A stretch of DNA of 64,000 nucleotides from Sphingobacterium wenxiniae (GCF_900116225.1 NZ_FOZZ01000005.1:220717-284716), one strand, 5' to 3'. Counted from the first letter of the stretch, positions 1 through 9,907 are shown. The notes: generated from the sequence alone by a model not told the origin. Numbers and translations are program-made.

Positions 1-114
1 TTGAGGATATTCAGAAGTTTCGACTTCCTTAATCTTTTTTATACCAAGAGCTTTCAGTACGTTTTAAATCTTTTCGATTTCCGATGTTTCTGCTTCAAAA
101 ATTATTGTTTTCAT
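1..114 (-). pseudogene. Small hypothetical gene, 5' part only, with in-frame stop
   Basis: Reading leftward from an ATG at 114-112, the frame encodes MKTIIFEAETSEIEKI, meets a TAA at 66-64, and then continues in the same frame with NVLKALGIKKIKEVETSEYP to the window edge. The two halves read as one coherent short protein. They resemble the N-terminus of small Bacteroidota proteins of the DUF2683 kind (from memory, not checked). The stop most simply replaces a lysine codon (AAA to TAA). The 3' end lies outside the window. The call is either a recently broken gene or a sequencing error. Confidence 0.5.
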
Positions 115-193
115 ACTGCTTGTTTTACTCAAAGATACGAAAATATAGAGATATGTCTAATGTATGATATGGAATCTGTTCCCCCCCCTTCCT

Positions 194-2032
194 CTATATC
201 ACCCCATGCAACGAACCCCCTTTAGCTCCCAACTGATCCACTCTCCGCTCCACAGCTTCATCCTTTATTAATGGCGGCGCATGATGTGGTTTATTCCGGG
301 CATCGATAATCAATGGCCCGCGACAACCCCAATGTTTAAACTCCGTAAAGCTGTCCACTCCGTAGGTATCGTGCGAAGGGTTGCTCCGCGTAAAGGTGAC
401 CCAAACAAAATTATTCACCGTATCCGCGGCAAATCCTGCATCATCTACCAATACGATTAGACGAATCCCGTTTAGTTTATCCTTATCTATAGTTCTTGTC
501 CAGGTTTCTATCACCGACTGTTCCTGTTCGTATGATGTAAAAGATTTGCCATCCACTACCATCACGCCTGGCAAGGCTAATTTTGCTCCCTGAAAAGGTT
601 GCGGTAGATCAAGATTGGCGGTTAATTCGTTTGCCAGTTTGTATTTTCGCCCCCCAACAGCCGCGAATACGACCTTAGATCCTGCATTCAAGCCATCACC
701 CGAATAATCCAAGGTATCAATAGTCGTATTGGTCTGGAAATGCACATCACGCGTCCAATCAATGCGTTCCAATATATGAGACATAAAACCAACAACATCA
801 TGAATATCCAATTCCGGATTATCAGCATACGAAGAAATAAACAGGTATTTTGCCAAGCTCAACTGGTTCTTACCCAAAATCTGATTGGCAATGGTCAATA
901 ATTCCTGCGGGCGTTCTACGTTTTGGTAGGGAGTATACCGTTCGCTTCCGATGGCAAATAGCAAAGGATGCACCCCTGCAGCATCTACAGCATGGACAGC
1001 GTGAAGACCATTGATCTCCTGAGGAATAGCAGAACCCGTAATCTCATGTATCAATGCCCCAAAACTGGTGTCTTCCTGCGGCGGCCGCCCCACAACAGTG
1101 AACGACCAAATAGGATTTTCACGGTGATATACGCGATGTACCTTCATCAACGGGAATGGGTGCACCAAGGAATAATAACCAATATGATCGCCAAAAGGTC
1201 CTTCGGGCTTGTTTTCATTGGGGTAAACCGTTCCTGTAATCACAAAGTCTGCATCCGAGGATATACAGAACCCTTCATCATCATAGAAATATCGAAATCG
1301 CCTGTTCCCTAAAGCTCCTGCGAATATCATTTCAGACAGACCTTCGGGCAATGGCATCACAGCAGAAAGCGGATGCGAGGGAGGCCCTCCGACAAAGATA
1401 GACACTTTCAAGGGCTGCCCTAATGCATTGGCTTTCGCTTGATGCACGCCAATCCCACGATGCAACTGATAATGTAACCCGATTTCCTTATCAGGGATAT
1501 AATCATTTCCCGACAACTGGATACGATACATACCAAGGTTGGAATGCATCACGCCCGGTTTGTCGGCATCCTCAGTATAGACCTGCGGCATGGTCACAAA
1601 AGCTCCCCCATCCATCGGCCAATTGACGATTTGCGGAAGTTCAGAGATGGTTGTACGTCCATACAAAATCGGCGCATTAGATTTTTTCTTCCAGGGAAGA
1701 GCACCTAAGGCTGTCATAGAAGAACCGATATAGTGAAAAGGCTTCTTGACAACAGACATCGGATCCATCTTCACATCCACCAGTTTCTTGATGTGATCCA
1801 ACGAATCGCGAAACATAAACTTAGAACGCTCTAACGTACCGAACAGGTTAGACACAGCCGGAAATTTTGATCCTTTTATATTTTCGAAATACAAAGCCGG
1901 CCCTTCCACATCATAGACACGCATATGAATTGCCGCCATTTCCAAATATGGATCTACTTCTTCCTTAACACGTATCAGATGTCCGTTCTGCTCCAAATCC
2001 TGCACACATTCGGCCAAACTCTTATATCCCAT
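194..2032 (-). CDS. UbiD family decarboxylase
   Basis: About 612 residues, the usual length for UbiD-type prenylated-FMN decarboxylases, which remove a carboxyl group from aromatic or unsaturated acids. The N-terminus (YKSLAECVQDLEQNGHLIRV) is typical of the family. The segment EGPFGDHIGYY carries the conserved glutamate region of the active site, and GNRRFRYF is nearby. Quinone biosynthesis is the usual role in Bacteroidota, but the substrate cannot be read from sequence. The start is placed at the ATG at 2032 (MGYKSL); an in-frame TTG four codons upstream is possible but less likely. The gene points away from its left neighbour and shares strand with the Rossmann protein at 2094-2963, 61 bp upstream. 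Confidence 0.85.
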   Translation of the reverse strand: MGYKSLAECVQDLEQNGHLIRVKEEVDPYLEMAAIHMRVYDVEGPALYFENIKGSKFPAVSNLFGTLERSKFMFRDSLDHIKKLVDVKMDPMSVVKKPFHYIGSSMTALGALPWKKKSNAPILYGRTTISELPQIVNWPMDGGAFVTMPQVYTEDADKPGVMHSNLGMYRIQLSGNDYIPDKEIGLHYQLHRGIGVHQAKANALGQPLKVSIFVGGPPSHPLSAVMPLPEGLSEMIFAGALGNRRFRYFYDDEGFCISSDADFVITGTVYPNENKPEGPFGDHIGYYSLVHPFPLMKVHRVYHRENPIWSFTVVGRPPQEDTSFGALIHEITGSAIPQEINGLHAVHAVDAAGVHPLLFAIGSERYTPYQNVERPQELLTIANQILGKNQLSLAKYLFISSYADNPELDIHDVVGFMSHILERIDWTRDVHFQTNTTIDTLDYSGDGLNAGSKVVFAAVGGRKYKLANELTANLDLPQPFQGAKLALPGVMVVDGKSFTSYEQEQSVIETWTRTIDKDKLNGIRLIVLVDDAGFAADTVNNFVWVTFTRSNPSHDTYGVDSFTEFKHWGCRGPLIIDARNKPHHAPPLIKDEAVERRVDQLGAKGGSLHGVI

Positions 2033-2093
2033 AATTACTTTCAATCTGTATATCTACAAAAGTAATAGAATTAAGCTGTTTTGAAAGCGCTTC

Positions 2094-2963
2094 TTACAGA
2101 TTATAGTCACTTCGGAGGACATCCTCAACCGAGCCAAATACAAATGGCATATCAGCCGACCAGACATTTTCTGTTATATCATCAATCGCGACCATATTGT
2201 TCATTTCTTCAAAATCACTCTTATCCATCCCCAGTCTGCGTGAATAAAAAAAATCGGTCATTTGTCCAGGCAAACGGAAAAAGCGAGTATCTTCCCGCAC
2301 CATACCCAACCGTCTATACAACTGTGACAGCTCTTGAAAAGATAGGGCTTCTGCTCCCCCTACTTCTAAAATTCTGCCTTGAAAAACCTCCACTTCCAGC
2401 AATCTCTTCAGCCAATTAATAAAATCTCGTACACCTAATGGCTGAAAGAAGCGTTTTATTGAACCATTGGAATAAGGAAAAAAACGATGATTGCACACCT
2501 TTTTAACCACACGATCTATCAGCGAGTCTCTTCCGATAACACTATGTTTCAGCACGACGGTATACTTCACTCCCGATTCTTTCAACAACATAACTATCGG
2601 CTCAATAAAAATCTTATCCATTAATCTAACCACATACACCAGCCGATTACAGCCAAAACTGCGTATAAACTGAATAAAATTACCAAGACACAGCAGCTCT
2701 ACTTTCATACCAACAGGGTCGCTCAGTGTGGGCACTTGCGTAAAATAATAGGCCGCCTGAATATCTGGCCATCCCGGCCCACTTACACTGCCATATTGCA
2801 GGAGATCCATTTCCAAAAATTCTGCATTTATAGGTTCGAACAACCTTTTTTGCAACAGCGCAAGACTCCTCACAATAGCAAAAACCCGGAAATTTTCATC
2901 CTCCATAAGACCAACACTCCGCAGTCCTGCATAATTATTTAGCCCGCTAATTACTACATTCAT
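2094..2963 (-). CDS. NAD(P)-binding Rossmann-fold protein (epimerase/NmrA-like)
   Basis: 289 residues. The opening MNVVISGLNNYAGLRSVGLM has the beta-turn-alpha layout of an atypical SDR, but the glycine-rich loop is degenerate (GLNNYAG rather than GxxGxxG). Later segments (FQGRILEVGGAEALSFQELSQ) match the C-terminal part of NmrA/epimerase-type proteins, where FxVGGPExLSFxEL is common. The poor cofactor loop leaves open whether it still binds NAD(P). ATG at 2963 is the natural start. No operon partner is clear beyond the UbiD gene downstream on the same strand. Confidence 0.6.
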   Translation of the reverse strand: MNVVISGLNNYAGLRSVGLMEDENFRVFAIVRSLALLQKRLFEPINAEFLEMDLLQYGSVSGPGWPDIQAAYYFTQVPTLSDPVGMKVELLCLGNFIQFIRSFGCNRLVYVVRLMDKIFIEPIVMLLKESGVKYTVVLKHSVIGRDSLIDRVVKKVCNHRFFPYSNGSIKRFFQPLGVRDFINWLKRLLEVEVFQGRILEVGGAEALSFQELSQLYRRLGMVREDTRFFRLPGQMTDFFYSRRLGMDKSDFEEMNNMVAIDDITENVWSADMPFVFGSVEDVLRSDYNL

Positions 2964-3176
2964 GATTATCTTAACGCATTAACAAATTTAGTTATGTGTT
3001 AATAACAGTCGTTATTCCATTTTGTTCAATTTTTTGCAAAAATTTCCATTCTCATTGTTCTTTACACAAAACAATTCAACATGTCCTCCTCTAATAGAGC
3101 CTTGAGCGATTGTCTCTAATATGTAAAAAGAACACCTATACAGCATATATGGAGAGAAAAAGCAGACTCTTTCAAC

Positions 3177-3184
3177 TATATTTG
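3177..3184 (+). promoter_or_regulatory. -7 box of the cryptochrome gene
   Basis: TATATTTG matches the Bacteroidota -7 consensus TAnnTTTG exactly. It lies 50 bp before the ATG at 3234, which favours that ATG over the in-frame TTG at 3201. No clear -33 TTG is seen. Confidence 0.5.
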
Positions 3185-3233
3185 CCTGTACACGAAATTA
3201 TTGGCATTTCTGCTCTGCTTAGCAATTCCCCGT

Positions 3234-4475
3234 ATGACAAAGAAGGTGATTTTAGTTTGGTTCAGGAACGACTTACGGATTAACGATAACGAAATCCTAT
3301 TTGAGGCGATCAACAAAGGCGACATTGTTATCCCGGTATATATATTTGATTCACGCTATTTTGGCAAAAACAGCTATGGATTTCACTATACTGGTATTCT
3401 ACGCACAAAGTTCCTTTTAGAATCCGTGGAGTACCTAAAGTCCCAATTGCAGGCATTGGGAGCCGACCTTTTGATTTTTCACGGAAAACCAGAAGAAATC
3501 TTGAGTAAAGTCTGTGCAAAATACGAAGTAACGCAAGTATATCATCATAGAGAAGTTGCTTTTCGTGAAACCCGCATATCAGAAAAAGTAGAGGCAGCTT
3601 TGTGGAAGGAGAGAATCAATCTCAAGCATTTTATCGGTCATACACTTTATCACAAGGAAGACCTTCCTTTCCCTATCAAAGATGTACCCGAATCTTTCGC
3701 TCAATTCAAGAAAAAAATTGAAAAAGAAAGTTTTGTCCGACCAATCATACCAGCAATAGATCATATCATTACCCACCCTCACCTGGAGCAGACTAATCTG
3801 CCTACACTGGAAGAATTAGGATTTACCCCACAGGAAATTGCACAATCAGACTCCAACAGTACGCCTTTACAAGGTGGTGAAGAACAAGGCCTGTATTGGC
3901 TTGAACGAACGCTGTCTCCAAGCTACGATGAGATAAACGACTACAACTATATCTCACCCTACATTGCACATGGAAATATTTCTCCAGCTTATTATTATCA
4001 TAAAATAAAGGAGAGTTTGCCTACCGGGAAAAAGAAAAAATACGATAACCTTATCAATCGATTATTCTGGCGGGATTATTTCCGATTCATGCTCAAGAAG
4101 CACCCTAACATTTTCTTTAAAGATCAAGAGGAAACGAAGGACTTCCAACAGTCAACAGATCGCCTACTCCACTTGCTGAAAGAAGGCAGTGACAATGACG
4201 CTATCAATGACCTATTGAATGAAATGAAACAGACTGGAAATTTACCCTATGAATATCGGGAAATATTAGCGGCCTACATGCTACAGGAGCTTGGCGTACA
4301 CCATCTAGCAGGGGCACTGGTTTTCGAAGAATATTTCATTGATTATGCACCTGCTACAGTATACGGATATTGGGCGCATTATGCTGATAAGGGTACAAGT
4401 ACAAAGGACAGCATTCAAGTTCCATGGCGGGATTTGCTAAAAAAACACTATTGTCCTCGTATGGTGGTAAAATAA
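3234..4475 (+). CDS. DASH-type cryptochrome / DNA photolyase family protein
   Basis: About 413 residues from the ATG at 3234. The N-terminus VILVWFRNDLRINDNEIL is the signature of the photolyase alpha/beta antenna domain, followed by GADLLIFHGKPEEIL. The C-terminal helical FAD domain contains YISPYIAHGNISP and NRLFWRDYFRFMLKKHP, typical of the DASH group. These proteins bind FAD and usually an antenna folate, and repair cyclobutane dimers or sense blue light. The normally conserved NRGRQ-type stretch before the last helices is replaced by LPYEYREILAAYM, and the asparagine in the usual NYGNW is absent (VYGYW), so FAD chemistry may be altered. It appears monocistronic. Confidence 0.82.
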   Translation: MTKKVILVWFRNDLRINDNEILFEAINKGDIVIPVYIFDSRYFGKNSYGFHYTGILRTKFLLESVEYLKSQLQALGADLLIFHGKPEEILSKVCAKYEVTQVYHHREVAFRETRISEKVEAALWKERINLKHFIGHTLYHKEDLPFPIKDVPESFAQFKKKIEKESFVRPIIPAIDHIITHPHLEQTNLPTLEELGFTPQEIAQSDSNSTPLQGGEEQGLYWLERTLSPSYDEINDYNYISPYIAHGNISPAYYYHKIKESLPTGKKKKYDNLINRLFWRDYFRFMLKKHPNIFFKDQEETKDFQQSTDRLLHLLKEGSDNDAINDLLNEMKQTGNLPYEYREILAAYMLQELGVHHLAGALVFEEYFIDYAPATVYGYWAHYADKGTSTKDSIQVPWRDLLKKHYCPRMVVK

Positions 4476-4612
4476 GGCTCCCAAGCAAAACATAACCTCC
4501 TTAATTGCAACAGATACGGATTTTTACCGGAAATGAACAAAAAACTTAAAAAGAATACAATTTAAGACATTATTTTGTTCATTTTCGGGATGATAAACTC
4601 TTTATTATTTCC

Positions 4613-4620
4613 TAACTTTG
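4613..4620 (+). promoter_or_regulatory. -7 box of sucA
   Basis: TAACTTTG fits TAnnTTTG and ends 29 bp before the sucA ATG at 4650. No matching -33 TTG was found at the expected distance. Confidence 0.45.
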
Positions 4621-4649
4621 ACCAAAATTTTTATACATAAGATTTCCTC

Positions 4650-7388
4650 ATGGATAAATTAACATATTTGAGTAACGCAGACAACGGATACATCGACTCG
4701 TTATATCAATCCTACAAAGAAGACCCGAACTCCGTAGACGTAAGTTGGCAGAAATTTTTCGAAGGGTTCGATTTTGGACAAACCAATGTAAACTCAGGCG
4801 ATAATTCCGTCGAACAAACTCCTGAGCACGCTATCAAAGAGATCAACGTATTGAACATGATCTACGGATATCGCGATCGCGGGCACCTGTTTACAGAAAC
4901 AAACCCAGTACGTGAACGCAGGAAATATTTCCCGGGCAAAGAGTTAGAAACATTCGGTTTATCAGAAGCCGATATGGAAACCGTTTTCAATGCTGGTGTT
5001 GAGTTGGGCATTGGACCTGCGAAACTGAAAGATATTCGTCAATTTATTGAGGATACTTACTGCCGATCTATCGGAGCAGAATTTCGCTATATCCGCCATC
5101 CAGAGAAAATCAAATTTTTACAAGATAAAATTGAGGCCGACCGCAGCACCCCAAGCTTTTCTATCGATGCAAAAAAACGTATCTTGAAAAAGCTAAATGA
5201 GGCTGTCATCTTCGAAAGCTTTTTAGGCACGAAGTTTCTTGGTCAGAAACGCTTCTCTTTAGAAGGCGCAGAATCATTGATTCCGGCATTGGACTCAGTT
5301 ATTCAAAAAGGTTCTTCTTTGGGCATTGAGGAATTCGTTGTCGGGATGGCTCACCGTGGCCGATTGAATGTATTGGCCAATATCATGGGGAAATCCTACA
5401 AAACAATCTTCTCCGAATTTGAAGGAAAAATGTATGCTGCCGAAGACCCTGAATTGCAATTCGGCGGTGATGTGAAATATCACTTAGGGTTCTCTTCGGA
5501 CATCATCAGTCAAGAAGGTAAGAATATTCACCTGAGCCTTGCTCCCAATCCATCACACCTAGAAACAGTGGATGGTGTGGCAGAAGGTATGGTTCGCTCT
5601 AAAATAGATTTAAAATACAGTGGTGATTCCTCCAAGATAGCTCCTATCTTGATTCATGGGGATGCTGCTGTAGCTGCTCAAGGTATCGTATACGAAACCA
5701 TCCAGATGTCAAAATTGGATGGGTACAAAACGGGCGGTACCATCCATATTGTTATCAACAACCAAGTAGGTTTTACCACAAACTATAAAGACGCCCGTTC
5801 ATCAACATATTGTACGGACATTGCCAAAGTGACTTTATCTCCAGTATTCCATGTGAACGGAGATGATGTGGAAGCCCTGGTATACGCAATTAACCTTGCT
5901 GTCGAATACCGCCAGCGATACAAAACAGATGTATTTATCGATTTATTAGGCTACAGACGCTACGGGCATAATGAAGCTGATGAACCGAAATTCACACAGC
6001 CCTCACTTTATAAGCTGATTGAGAAACACCCGAATACACTTGCGATATATGTAGAGAAGTTGATCAAACAAGGTTCAATAGAGGGTACGTATGCCAAGGA
6101 CTTGGAAAAAGGGTTTCGCGGTGATTTACAGAAATGTCTGGATGAAGCAAAAACGGTAGAACAGCTCAAGGAAGAAAGACCTATGTTCGCCGGTGCATGG
6201 AAAGGTTTGCATCAAGCTCGTACTGCAGACATTGGTATAACTGCCGACACAAAGGTTAGCAAAGAACTTTTCTTGGAGCTAGCTAAACAGATGAACACAT
6301 TGCCGAAAGAAAAGAAATTCTTCCGCAAGATTACGAAGGTATTTGAAGACCGACTGAAAATGATCGACAGCGACAAATACGATTGGGCAATGGGCGAATT
6401 AATGGCTTACGCTACCTTACTTAACGAGGATTTTCGCGTGCGCATATCGGGACAAGACGTTCAACGGGGGACGTTCTCTCATCGTCATGCTGTAGTTACT
6501 TTAGAAGATTCTGACGAAACATATACGCCTCTTTCTAAATTAAAGGGTGGCGAGAATTTTTCAATCTACAACTCTTTACTATCAGAATATGCTGTATTGG
6601 CTTTTGAATATGGTTATGCCTCGGTTAACCCGAACGCATTGACAATTTGGGAAGCACAGTTCGGAGACTTTGCCAACGGTGCCCAAATCGTATTCGACCA
6701 ATATATTTCATCTGGCGAAACCAAATGGAAACGTTCAAACGGCTTAGTCATGTTGTTACCGCATGGTATGGAAGGTCAAGGCCCAGAACACTCCTCTTGC
6801 CGTATTGAACGCTATTTAGAATTGTGTGCAAACAATAATATTATCGTTGCCAACTGTACAACTCCGGCAAACTATTTCCATCTATTACGCCGTCAGCTTC
6901 ATCGCGATTTCCGTAAACCTCTGGTCGTAGCAACACCTAAGAGTTTACTGCGTCATCCAAAAACGGTATCACCTTTGACTGACTTTACCGAAAAAGGATT
7001 CCAGGAAATCATTGACGACACCAACGTTACAGCGAAAACAGTAAAACGTGTATTGTTATGTTCAGGTAAGATTTATTACGATTTGTTAGAGCGACAAGAA
7101 ACAGAAAAACGTAAAGATATTGCTGTTGTACGTGTAGAACAATTGTACCCAATCGCTCACGACCAGATTGAGGCATTGCAGAAAAAATATGCGAAAGCTG
7201 AATTTGTATGGGTTCAGGAAGAAAATGAAAACATGGGCGCATGGCCATTCTACTGTCGTAAATTCCGTGGATCGACCTTGGATTTACAAGTGATTGCCCG
7301 TCCTGAAAGCGGATCTCCGGCAACTGGGTATATGAAACAGCATGTCGCACAACAAGAAGAGATAATTAATAAAGCATTTGCAATTTAA
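4650..7388 (+). CDS. sucA: 2-oxoglutarate dehydrogenase E1 component
   Basis: 912 residues, the usual E1o length. It is the thiamine-diphosphate decarboxylase that takes 2-oxoglutarate and passes a succinyl group to the lipoyl arm of E2 in the TCA cycle. The N-terminal segment (SLYQSYKEDPNSVDVSWQKF) is the E2-binding region typical of OdhA/SucA. Active-site signatures include GMAHRGRLNVLAN, NPSHLETV, HGDAAVAAQG, INNQVGFTTN and RRYGHNEADEP. The C-terminal transketolase-like domain is complete (EYGYASVNPNALTIWEAQFGDF). The E2 gene follows 99 bp downstream on the same strand, so the two are probably co-transcribed. No E3 is present in the window. Confidence 0.97.
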   Translation: MDKLTYLSNADNGYIDSLYQSYKEDPNSVDVSWQKFFEGFDFGQTNVNSGDNSVEQTPEHAIKEINVLNMIYGYRDRGHLFTETNPVRERRKYFPGKELETFGLSEADMETVFNAGVELGIGPAKLKDIRQFIEDTYCRSIGAEFRYIRHPEKIKFLQDKIEADRSTPSFSIDAKKRILKKLNEAVIFESFLGTKFLGQKRFSLEGAESLIPALDSVIQKGSSLGIEEFVVGMAHRGRLNVLANIMGKSYKTIFSEFEGKMYAAEDPELQFGGDVKYHLGFSSDIISQEGKNIHLSLAPNPSHLETVDGVAEGMVRSKIDLKYSGDSSKIAPILIHGDAAVAAQGIVYETIQMSKLDGYKTGGTIHIVINNQVGFTTNYKDARSSTYCTDIAKVTLSPVFHVNGDDVEALVYAINLAVEYRQRYKTDVFIDLLGYRRYGHNEADEPKFTQPSLYKLIEKHPNTLAIYVEKLIKQGSIEGTYAKDLEKGFRGDLQKCLDEAKTVEQLKEERPMFAGAWKGLHQARTADIGITADTKVSKELFLELAKQMNTLPKEKKFFRKITKVFEDRLKMIDSDKYDWAMGELMAYATLLNEDFRVRISGQDVQRGTFSHRHAVVTLEDSDETYTPLSKLKGGENFSIYNSLLSEYAVLAFEYGYASVNPNALTIWEAQFGDFANGAQIVFDQYISSGETKWKRSNGLVMLLPHGMEGQGPEHSSCRIERYLELCANNNIIVANCTTPANYFHLLRRQLHRDFRKPLVVATPKSLLRHPKTVSPLTDFTEKGFQEIIDDTNVTAKTVKRVLLCSGKIYYDLLERQETEKRKDIAVVRVEQLYPIAHDQIEALQKKYAKAEFVWVQEENENMGAWPFYCRKFRGSTLDLQVIARPESGSPATGYMKQHVAQQEEIINKAFAI

Positions 7389-7441
7389 AACAAAGTGATA
7401 ATGGTTATACAAGTGATAAAGGCGATGAAGGTTTGACTCCC

Positions 7442-7475
7442 ATCACTTCCATAACTTATATCACTTCCATAACTT
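7442..7475 (+). repeat. Direct repeat in the sucA-sucB spacer
   Basis: ATCACTTCCATAACTT occurs at 7442-7457 and again at 7460-7475, an exact 16-base repeat with an 18-base period, directly before the sucB start. The upstream half of the spacer carries GTGATAATGGTTAT, a partial complement, so the mRNA could fold here. No function is assigned. Confidence 0.7.
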
Positions 7476-7487
7476 TAAAATAAAAAT

Positions 7488-8732
7488 ATGAGCTTAGAAA
7501 TCAAAGTACCAGCTGTAGGTGAATCGATCACAGAAGTAACCTTAGCACAATGGTTAAAACAAGATGGCGATTACGTTGAGATGGACGAAAACATCGCTGA
7601 ATTGGAATCAGACAAAGCTACATTTGAATTACCGGCAGAAAAAGCAGGTATCTTGCGTATCATCGCACAGGAAGGTGACACATTAGAAATTGGAGCAGTA
7701 GTATGTAGCATCGAAGAAGGTGCTGCACCTGCGGGCGGTAGCGAGAAAAAAGAAGAAGCTTCAGCTCCTGCTGCAGAAACTGCAGCACCAGCAGCCAAAG
7801 ATGATAATGAAAACCCAGACTCTTATGCCGCTGGTACAGCCTCTCCTGCTGCCGCAAAAATATTAAGAGAAAAAGGTATCGATCCTTCCACCATCAAAGG
7901 AACGGGTAAAGACGGACGTATTACCAAAGAAGATGCTGAAAAAGCACAAGCTAAGCCAGCTGCTCCGAAAGCGGAAAGCAAACCGGCAGCAGCGACTAGC
8001 ACAACAGCACCGGTTGTTGCTGTAGCAGGTTCTCGCAATGAACGTCGTGAGAAAATGACTTCCTTACGTAAAACCATTGCAAAACGTTTGGTTAGCGTGA
8101 AAAACGAAACGGCTATGTTAACCACTTTCAATGAGGTGAATATGCAGCCTATCATGGATCTTCGTGCAAAATACAAAGATACCTTTAAAGAGAAACACGG
8201 CGTAGGATTAGGATTTATGTCCTTCTTCACAAAAGCAGTTACCACAGCCCTAAGAGAATGGCCAGCAGTGAACGCACGCATCGAAGAAAACGAAATTGTT
8301 TATTCTGATTTCTGTGACGTTTCCATCGCGGTTTCAGCACCTAAAGGTTTGGTTGTTCCAGTTATCCGCAATGCGGAATCCATGAGTCTGTACCAGATTG
8401 AAAAAGAAATCATCAATTTGGCGACAAAAGCACGCGACAACAAATTGACCATTGATGAAATGACTGGCGGAACATTCACGATCACCAACGGTGGTGTATT
8501 TGGTTCGATGATGTCAACGCCAATCATCAATGCACCGCAATCGGCGATTTTGGGTATGCACAATATCGTACAACGCCCGATTGCTGAAAACGGTCAGGTT
8601 GTTATCCGCCCAATGATGTACATTGCTTTGTCTTATGACCACCGTATCATTGACGGTCGTGAGTCCGTAAGTTTCTTGGTGCGTGTTAAACAACTTTTGG
8701 AAGATCCAGCGAGATTGTTGTTAGAAGTTTAA
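7488..8732 (+). CDS. sucB: Dihydrolipoyllysine-residue succinyltransferase (2-oxoglutarate dehydrogenase E2)
   Basis: 414 residues. The lipoyl domain spans about residues 1-76, with the lipoylated lysine at Lys43 in ELESDKATF. An Ala/Pro-rich linker follows, then the E1/E3-binding domain (about 116-150, [20 protein letters not shown]) and the catalytic domain to the end. The catalytic motif HRIIDG sits at residues 385-390. It transfers succinyl from E1 to CoA. There is one lipoyl domain, as usual for SucB. It lies directly downstream of sucA. Confidence 0.97.
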   Translation: MSLEIKVPAVGESITEVTLAQWLKQDGDYVEMDENIAELESDKATFELPAEKAGILRIIAQEGDTLEIGAVVCSIEEGAAPAGGSEKKEEASAPAAETAAPAAKDDNENPDSYAAGTASPAAAKILREKGIDPSTIKGTGKDGRITKEDAEKAQAKPAAPKAESKPAAATSTTAPVVAVAGSRNERREKMTSLRKTIAKRLVSVKNETAMLTTFNEVNMQPIMDLRAKYKDTFKEKHGVGLGFMSFFTKAVTTALREWPAVNARIEENEIVYSDFCDVSIAVSAPKGLVVPVIRNAESMSLYQIEKEIINLATKARDNKLTIDEMTGGTFTITNGGVFGSMMSTPIINAPQSAILGMHNIVQRPIAENGQVVIRPMMYIALSYDHRIIDGRESVSFLVRVKQLLEDPARLLLEV

Positions 8733-8757
8733 TTATACTTTAAAAATAAGTTCTTGT

Positions 8758-8868
8758 CGTCATTGCGAGAAGGAAGAATAGCCTGTCCCGAAAACATTCG
8801 GGAACAACGCGGCAATCTGTAGATAACAAAACGCAGATTGCCTCGTCGCTACGCTTCTCGCAATGACG
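8758..8868. repeat. Dispersed palindromic (REP-like) element, copy 1
   Basis: Perfect 15-base inverted arms CGTCATTGCGAGAAG (8758-8772) and CTTCTCGCAATGACG (8854-8868). Nested arms GGCAATCTG (8811-8819) and CAGATTGCC (8834-8842) and a small hairpin (TCCCGAA/TTCGGGA) lie between them. The same outer arms and an equivalent inner stem recur at 33752-33829. Such elements are common between genes in Bacteroidota. Here it separates sucB from the next gene and may also act as a transcript end. Confidence 0.8.
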
Positions 8869-8893
8869 CTTTTTTGTTATAACTATACATCAC

Positions 8894-9907
8894 ATGAAAC
8901 CATTTATACAAATTTTATCCGTTGTTGTCTTCTTGTGTTATAGCCTTCCATTTCTTTCAAAAGCTCAACAAATAGGTGCCGAAATCGACTTTTTCGGATA
9001 TGTAGATAATCGTGAATACAAATCCATATACACCGAAGACAAAACTTTTCTGGGCGCTATTATTTCCCCGAAATTGTATTTTGCCATTGATAGCAATCAT
9101 CGTATATACGGTGGTCTAAATTATGGACAGGACTTTGGAAGACATCACGAAAACAAGGAGAATGTATCTGCTATCGCTTATTACAATTTCAAAAACCGGC
9201 ATTTTGATTTTGCATTGGGACTTATGCCCCGACACGAGCGGTTAAAAGATGTTCCAAGAATTGTGCTCGCCGATACATTCCAATACGAAAAGCCCAATAT
9301 GGAGGGCATGTACTTTGCCTTTCAGAAAAAAAACCTAAAACAGGCCTTATACATTGATTGGTTAAGCAAGCAGAGCCATAATCAAAGGGAACGCTTTATG
9401 GTGGGGTTAACAGGTAAATACCGCTTTGGAGATTTTTATGTCGCAGACGATGCCCTGCTTTATCATAACGCCTTAACCAGTAATGATGAAATCGACGACC
9501 ATATACAAGATAATGGTATTGTACTACTTCGTTTAGGAGCAGATTTCAGCAAAAAAACGTTTCTGGACTCCTTAACTATCGATGCCGGTATAGCGATTGG
9601 GTTTGACCGTGTGCGTACAGAATATGAGCTGCGAACAGCCAAAGGATTTATTTCTCAAATACATCTTGGCTACAAACAATTTTTCTTGGACAATACACTT
9701 TATCTGGGCGAAGCACAGAATCTGCCGAATGGTGACTCCTTTTATCATCGGGATCGATATAATCGATTAGATTTAGGCTGGTCACCGTTTAAGAAAGGGA
9801 ATATAGAGGGGCGATTTACCGCTTCATTTCATATCGCTCCCGATAAGACCAGCAACCAACAGGCTTTCACTATACGCTATCGATTCGGCACAGTTTTGAA
9901 AAAATAG
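8894..9907 (+). CDS. Putative outer-membrane beta-barrel protein
   Basis: 337 residues with a cleavable signal peptide (about 1-24, ending SKAQQ). The body has many alternating-aromatic strands (GAIISPKLYFAI, HRIYGGLNYGQDFG, FDFALGLMPRHERL, NIEGRFTASFHIA) and ends FTIRYRFGTVLKK, consistent with a barrel. The fold and location are inferred; no named family is recognised. It stands alone between the REP-like element and two convergent genes, with its stop 9 bp from the end of the sulfatase-like gene on the other strand. Confidence 0.6.
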   Translation: MKPFIQILSVVVFLCYSLPFLSKAQQIGAEIDFFGYVDNREYKSIYTEDKTFLGAIISPKLYFAIDSNHRIYGGLNYGQDFGRHHENKENVSAIAYYNFKNRHFDFALGLMPRHERLKDVPRIVLADTFQYEKPNMEGMYFAFQKKNLKQALYIDWLSKQSHNQRERFMVGLTGKYRFGDFYVADDALLYHNALTSNDEIDDHIQDNGIVLLRLGADFSKKTFLDSLTIDAGIAIGFDRVRTEYELRTAKGFISQIHLGYKQFFLDNTLYLGEAQNLPNGDSFYHRDRYNRLDLGWSPFKKGNIEGRFTASFHIAPDKTSNQQAFTIRYRFGTVLKK

